Below are positions 62,819-64,000 of a stretch of DNA of 64,000 nucleotides, piece by piece. Position numbers and translations under genes: made by a program. Source of the DNA: Gemmata palustris (GTDB taxonomy: Bacteria; Planctomycetota; Planctomycetia; Gemmatales; Gemmataceae); contig NZ_JAGKQQ010000001.1 of NCBI RefSeq assembly GCF_017939745.1, positions 4,340,001-4,404,000 of the forward strand. Reading direction: 5' to 3'. Every line of letters starts with the position of its first letter. The stretch's first letter is position 1. A model generated the notes under the pieces. The model was given only the letters and a program-made list of their open reading frames with translations. It did not search any database and was not told the DNA's origin.

Positions 62819-63106
62819 CTACGCGCGCCGGGTTCCACTCAGATCGTTCACACGGTCCCGAATCGCACGGCACGCGGCCCGGACCGCGGCCAAATCCCGC
62901 CGGCGCTGTGCCCCGACGCACCGTTCCGCCGCGCTCCAGATGATCGGGTCCGTGCCGGGTACCCCGCTCGCGGCAACCGTGCCGTCGGTTTCGTCCATCA
63001 GCCGTTGCGCCGCGCCCGCGTCCCATACCACGTGATCCGGTGCGGTCGCGCCCCCGTCGAGGAACGATAGGTCATCGAGAACCAAGACCGGTGCGTGAGT
63101 GCGCAT
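62819..63106 (-). CDS. Hypothetical protein
   Basis: This 95-residue protein (HAPVLVLDDLSFLDGG, HVVWDAGAAQRLMDET, AAVRAACRAIRDRVND) is soluble and acidic at the start. ATG at 63106 follows CACGAGGTTCACACC, a usable ribosome site. The open frame upstream of it is a shadow of the next gene. It is probably the first gene of a short operon with the HTH and zinc genes. Confidence 0.65.
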   Translation of the reverse strand: MRTHAPVLVLDDLSFLDGGATAPDHVVWDAGAAQRLMDETDGTVAASGVPGTDPIIWSAAERCVGAQRRRDLAAVRAACRAIRDRVNDLSGTRRA

Positions 63107-63170
63107 GGTGTGAACCTCGTGAACGCTCGGACGCAACGCACCAACTCCTTGCCCCGCTAGCGAATCGAGT

Positions 63171-63200
63171 GTCCGAACCGGACTATGTCCACTCGTGGAC
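63171..63200. promoter_or_regulatory. Two adjacent palindromes, operator-like
   Basis: GTCCG-AAC-CGGAC (63171-63183) and GTCCAC-TC-GTGGAC (63187-63200) lie in the gap 63107-63291, upstream of the gene at 62819. A related GTCCACTGTCCG follows at about 63229. They look like binding sites for a dimeric regulator. Confidence 0.45.
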
Positions 63201-63291
63201 GGTAGACGCTCTTTCGGGCGCGGAATGCGTCCACTGTCCGAAAGCGGCCAACGAGCACCCGGACAGTTCAAAGCCAGCAAAAAGCCGCGAA

Positions 63292-64000
63292 TTACTCGCT
63301 GTGTCCGCGCGTCCGGGCCAGGAACCGCGTCATCACTTCTTGCACCGGGGGCAGGTACGCCGCGGCCGTGGTCGGTTCGTCCCCGGTCAGGCGCCAGCGC
63401 GCCGGGTTCGGTCCCTTGTTCGGTTCCGTTTGTTCGAGGAACCCGCACTTGGTCAGCGCCGAGAGCCACGCGCGCACCGACGAGCGCGACTTCGCCACCG
63501 CGCGCTCGGCCTCGTTGGAATCGAACCCGGTGGTGCCGAACTTCTCGCACAGGGTCGCGAAGCACCGGCGCGCCGGGTCGCTCAGCCCGTTCCGCGCGGC
63601 GCTCAGCGCCTGGGCCACGAGCCGCAGCGCGAGCTGGTAGTCGGCCAGCTCCGCGACCACCCGGCCCGCGCCGTCGCGCTCCCGGTGGCGGTAGCGCAGC
63701 AGGGCCGCGGCCTGGACGAACCGGATCAGCTTGGGCAGGTCGCGCCGCTCCTCGACGCGGGTCGCCGGGAGCAGCGCGGACAGGTCGGGCGCGAACGGCA
63801 CCACCACCTCGGCGCGCGGGAGCATGCGCTGGAGGGCGTGGTGGACCGCCCGGAGCCGGGCCGGATCGCGCCGGGGGTGCCCCGCCGCGCGTGCGGCCGT
63901 CGCGTCGAGGATGCGCCGGGTCTGCTCGTCGCGCTCGTCGGTGCTGAAGACCAGACACCGGTTCGCGTCCTCGGCGAAGATGTCTTCGAGCGTCGTGGTT
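63292..64000 (-). CDS. Probable replication/helicase-primase-type protein, C-terminal part
   Basis: The frame is open to the right edge, so the start lies outside the window. The visible 235 residues read TTTLEDIFAEDANRCLVFSTDERDEQTRRIL, quoted in part as EDIFAEDANRCLVFSTDE, then PFAPDLSALLPATRVEERRDLPKLIRFVQAA, ALLRYRHRERDG and a winged-helix-like end (ARRCFATLCEKFGTTGF, VRAWLSALTKCGFLEQT). This resembles the C-terminal half of mobile-element ATPases/primases; no nucleotide-binding motif is visible in the part present, so the call is tentative. Confidence 0.55.
   Translation of the reverse strand, partial: TTTLEDIFAEDANRCLVFSTDERDEQTRRILDATAARAAGHPRRDPARLRAVHHALQRMLPRAEVVVPFAPDLSALLPATRVEERRDLPKLIRFVQAAALLRYRHRERDGAGRVVAELADYQLALRLVAQALSAARNGLSDPARRCFATLCEKFGTTGFDSNEAERAVAKSRSSVRAWLSALTKCGFLEQTEPNKGPNPARWRLTGDEPTTAAAYLPPVQEVMTRFLARTRGHSE

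Noticed and set aside
1..64000. CRISPR array
   Set aside because: No set of repeats with unique spacers of 25-45 bases was seen; the heptamer arrays have no spacers.

Overview
The window is high-GC and gene-dense, and its protein families point to a planctomycete of the Gemmata group. The diagnostic ones are a DUF1559 protein with a type IV pilin leader, a TIGR02996 protein, a Cys-rich protein with the leader typical of TIGR03000 proteins, many secreted PQQ/BNR/FG-GAP beta-propellers, a Ser/Thr kinase with TPRs, and ECF sigma factors fused to WD40 or PD40 propellers. The organism assignment is inference from family content; no marker gene was compared.

Layout. 1-8 kb: mostly minus-strand secreted proteins (BNR and PQQ propellers) and a two-gene membrane unit (HTTM protein plus partner). 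8-20 kb: Cys-rich protein, DUF2617, a nucleotidyltransferase-like gene behind a heptamer array, an Ada-like alkyltransferase, tadA, a large secreted propeller, a PLD nuclease-like protein, a polyprenyl synthase and moaC. 20-24 kb: the protein quality-control block tig-clpP-clpP with a tRNA-Gly(GCC) gene beside it. 24-36 kb: ordinary metabolic and secreted genes separated by long palindromic terminators. 36-46 kb: a kinase-TPR protein, an ECF-WD40 protein, a YkgJ-type Cys cluster protein and an S53 peptidase. 46-53.5 kb: an ISH3-like insertion at the very 3' end of a propeller gene, a second ECF-propeller sigma factor divergent from a lone receiver, and an FG-GAP protein.

53.7-64 kb is accessory. 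A 1.86-kb element with 18-bp terminal inverted repeats, a frameshifted DDE transposase and a DUF7660-like passenger gene splits a lipoprotein gene in two. Next come a small zinc-ribbon gene, a tyrosine-recombinase remnant whose catalytic Tyr position is Asp, and a 3' half of tRNA-His(GTG), which together look like the scar of an integrated element. Beyond lies a patatin-like phospholipase fused to a GAF-like C-terminal domain, whose ATG is separated from the conserved frame by a C8 tract, with a 58-aa downstream ORF. The right end holds small regulatory and zinc-ribbon genes plus a probable replication or helicase-type protein cut by the window edge. Two of these genes share a previously unlabelled upstream signal: paired 13-bp repeats (consensus TCATCTYCYGTCA) spaced exactly 20 bp.

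How the genes may work together: the tig/clpP block handles nascent-chain folding and proteolysis; the kinase and the two membrane-anchored sigma factors are envelope-signalling modules; the patatin-GAF pair is the best candidate in the window for an undescribed ligand-gated effector, but this is inferred from architecture only.
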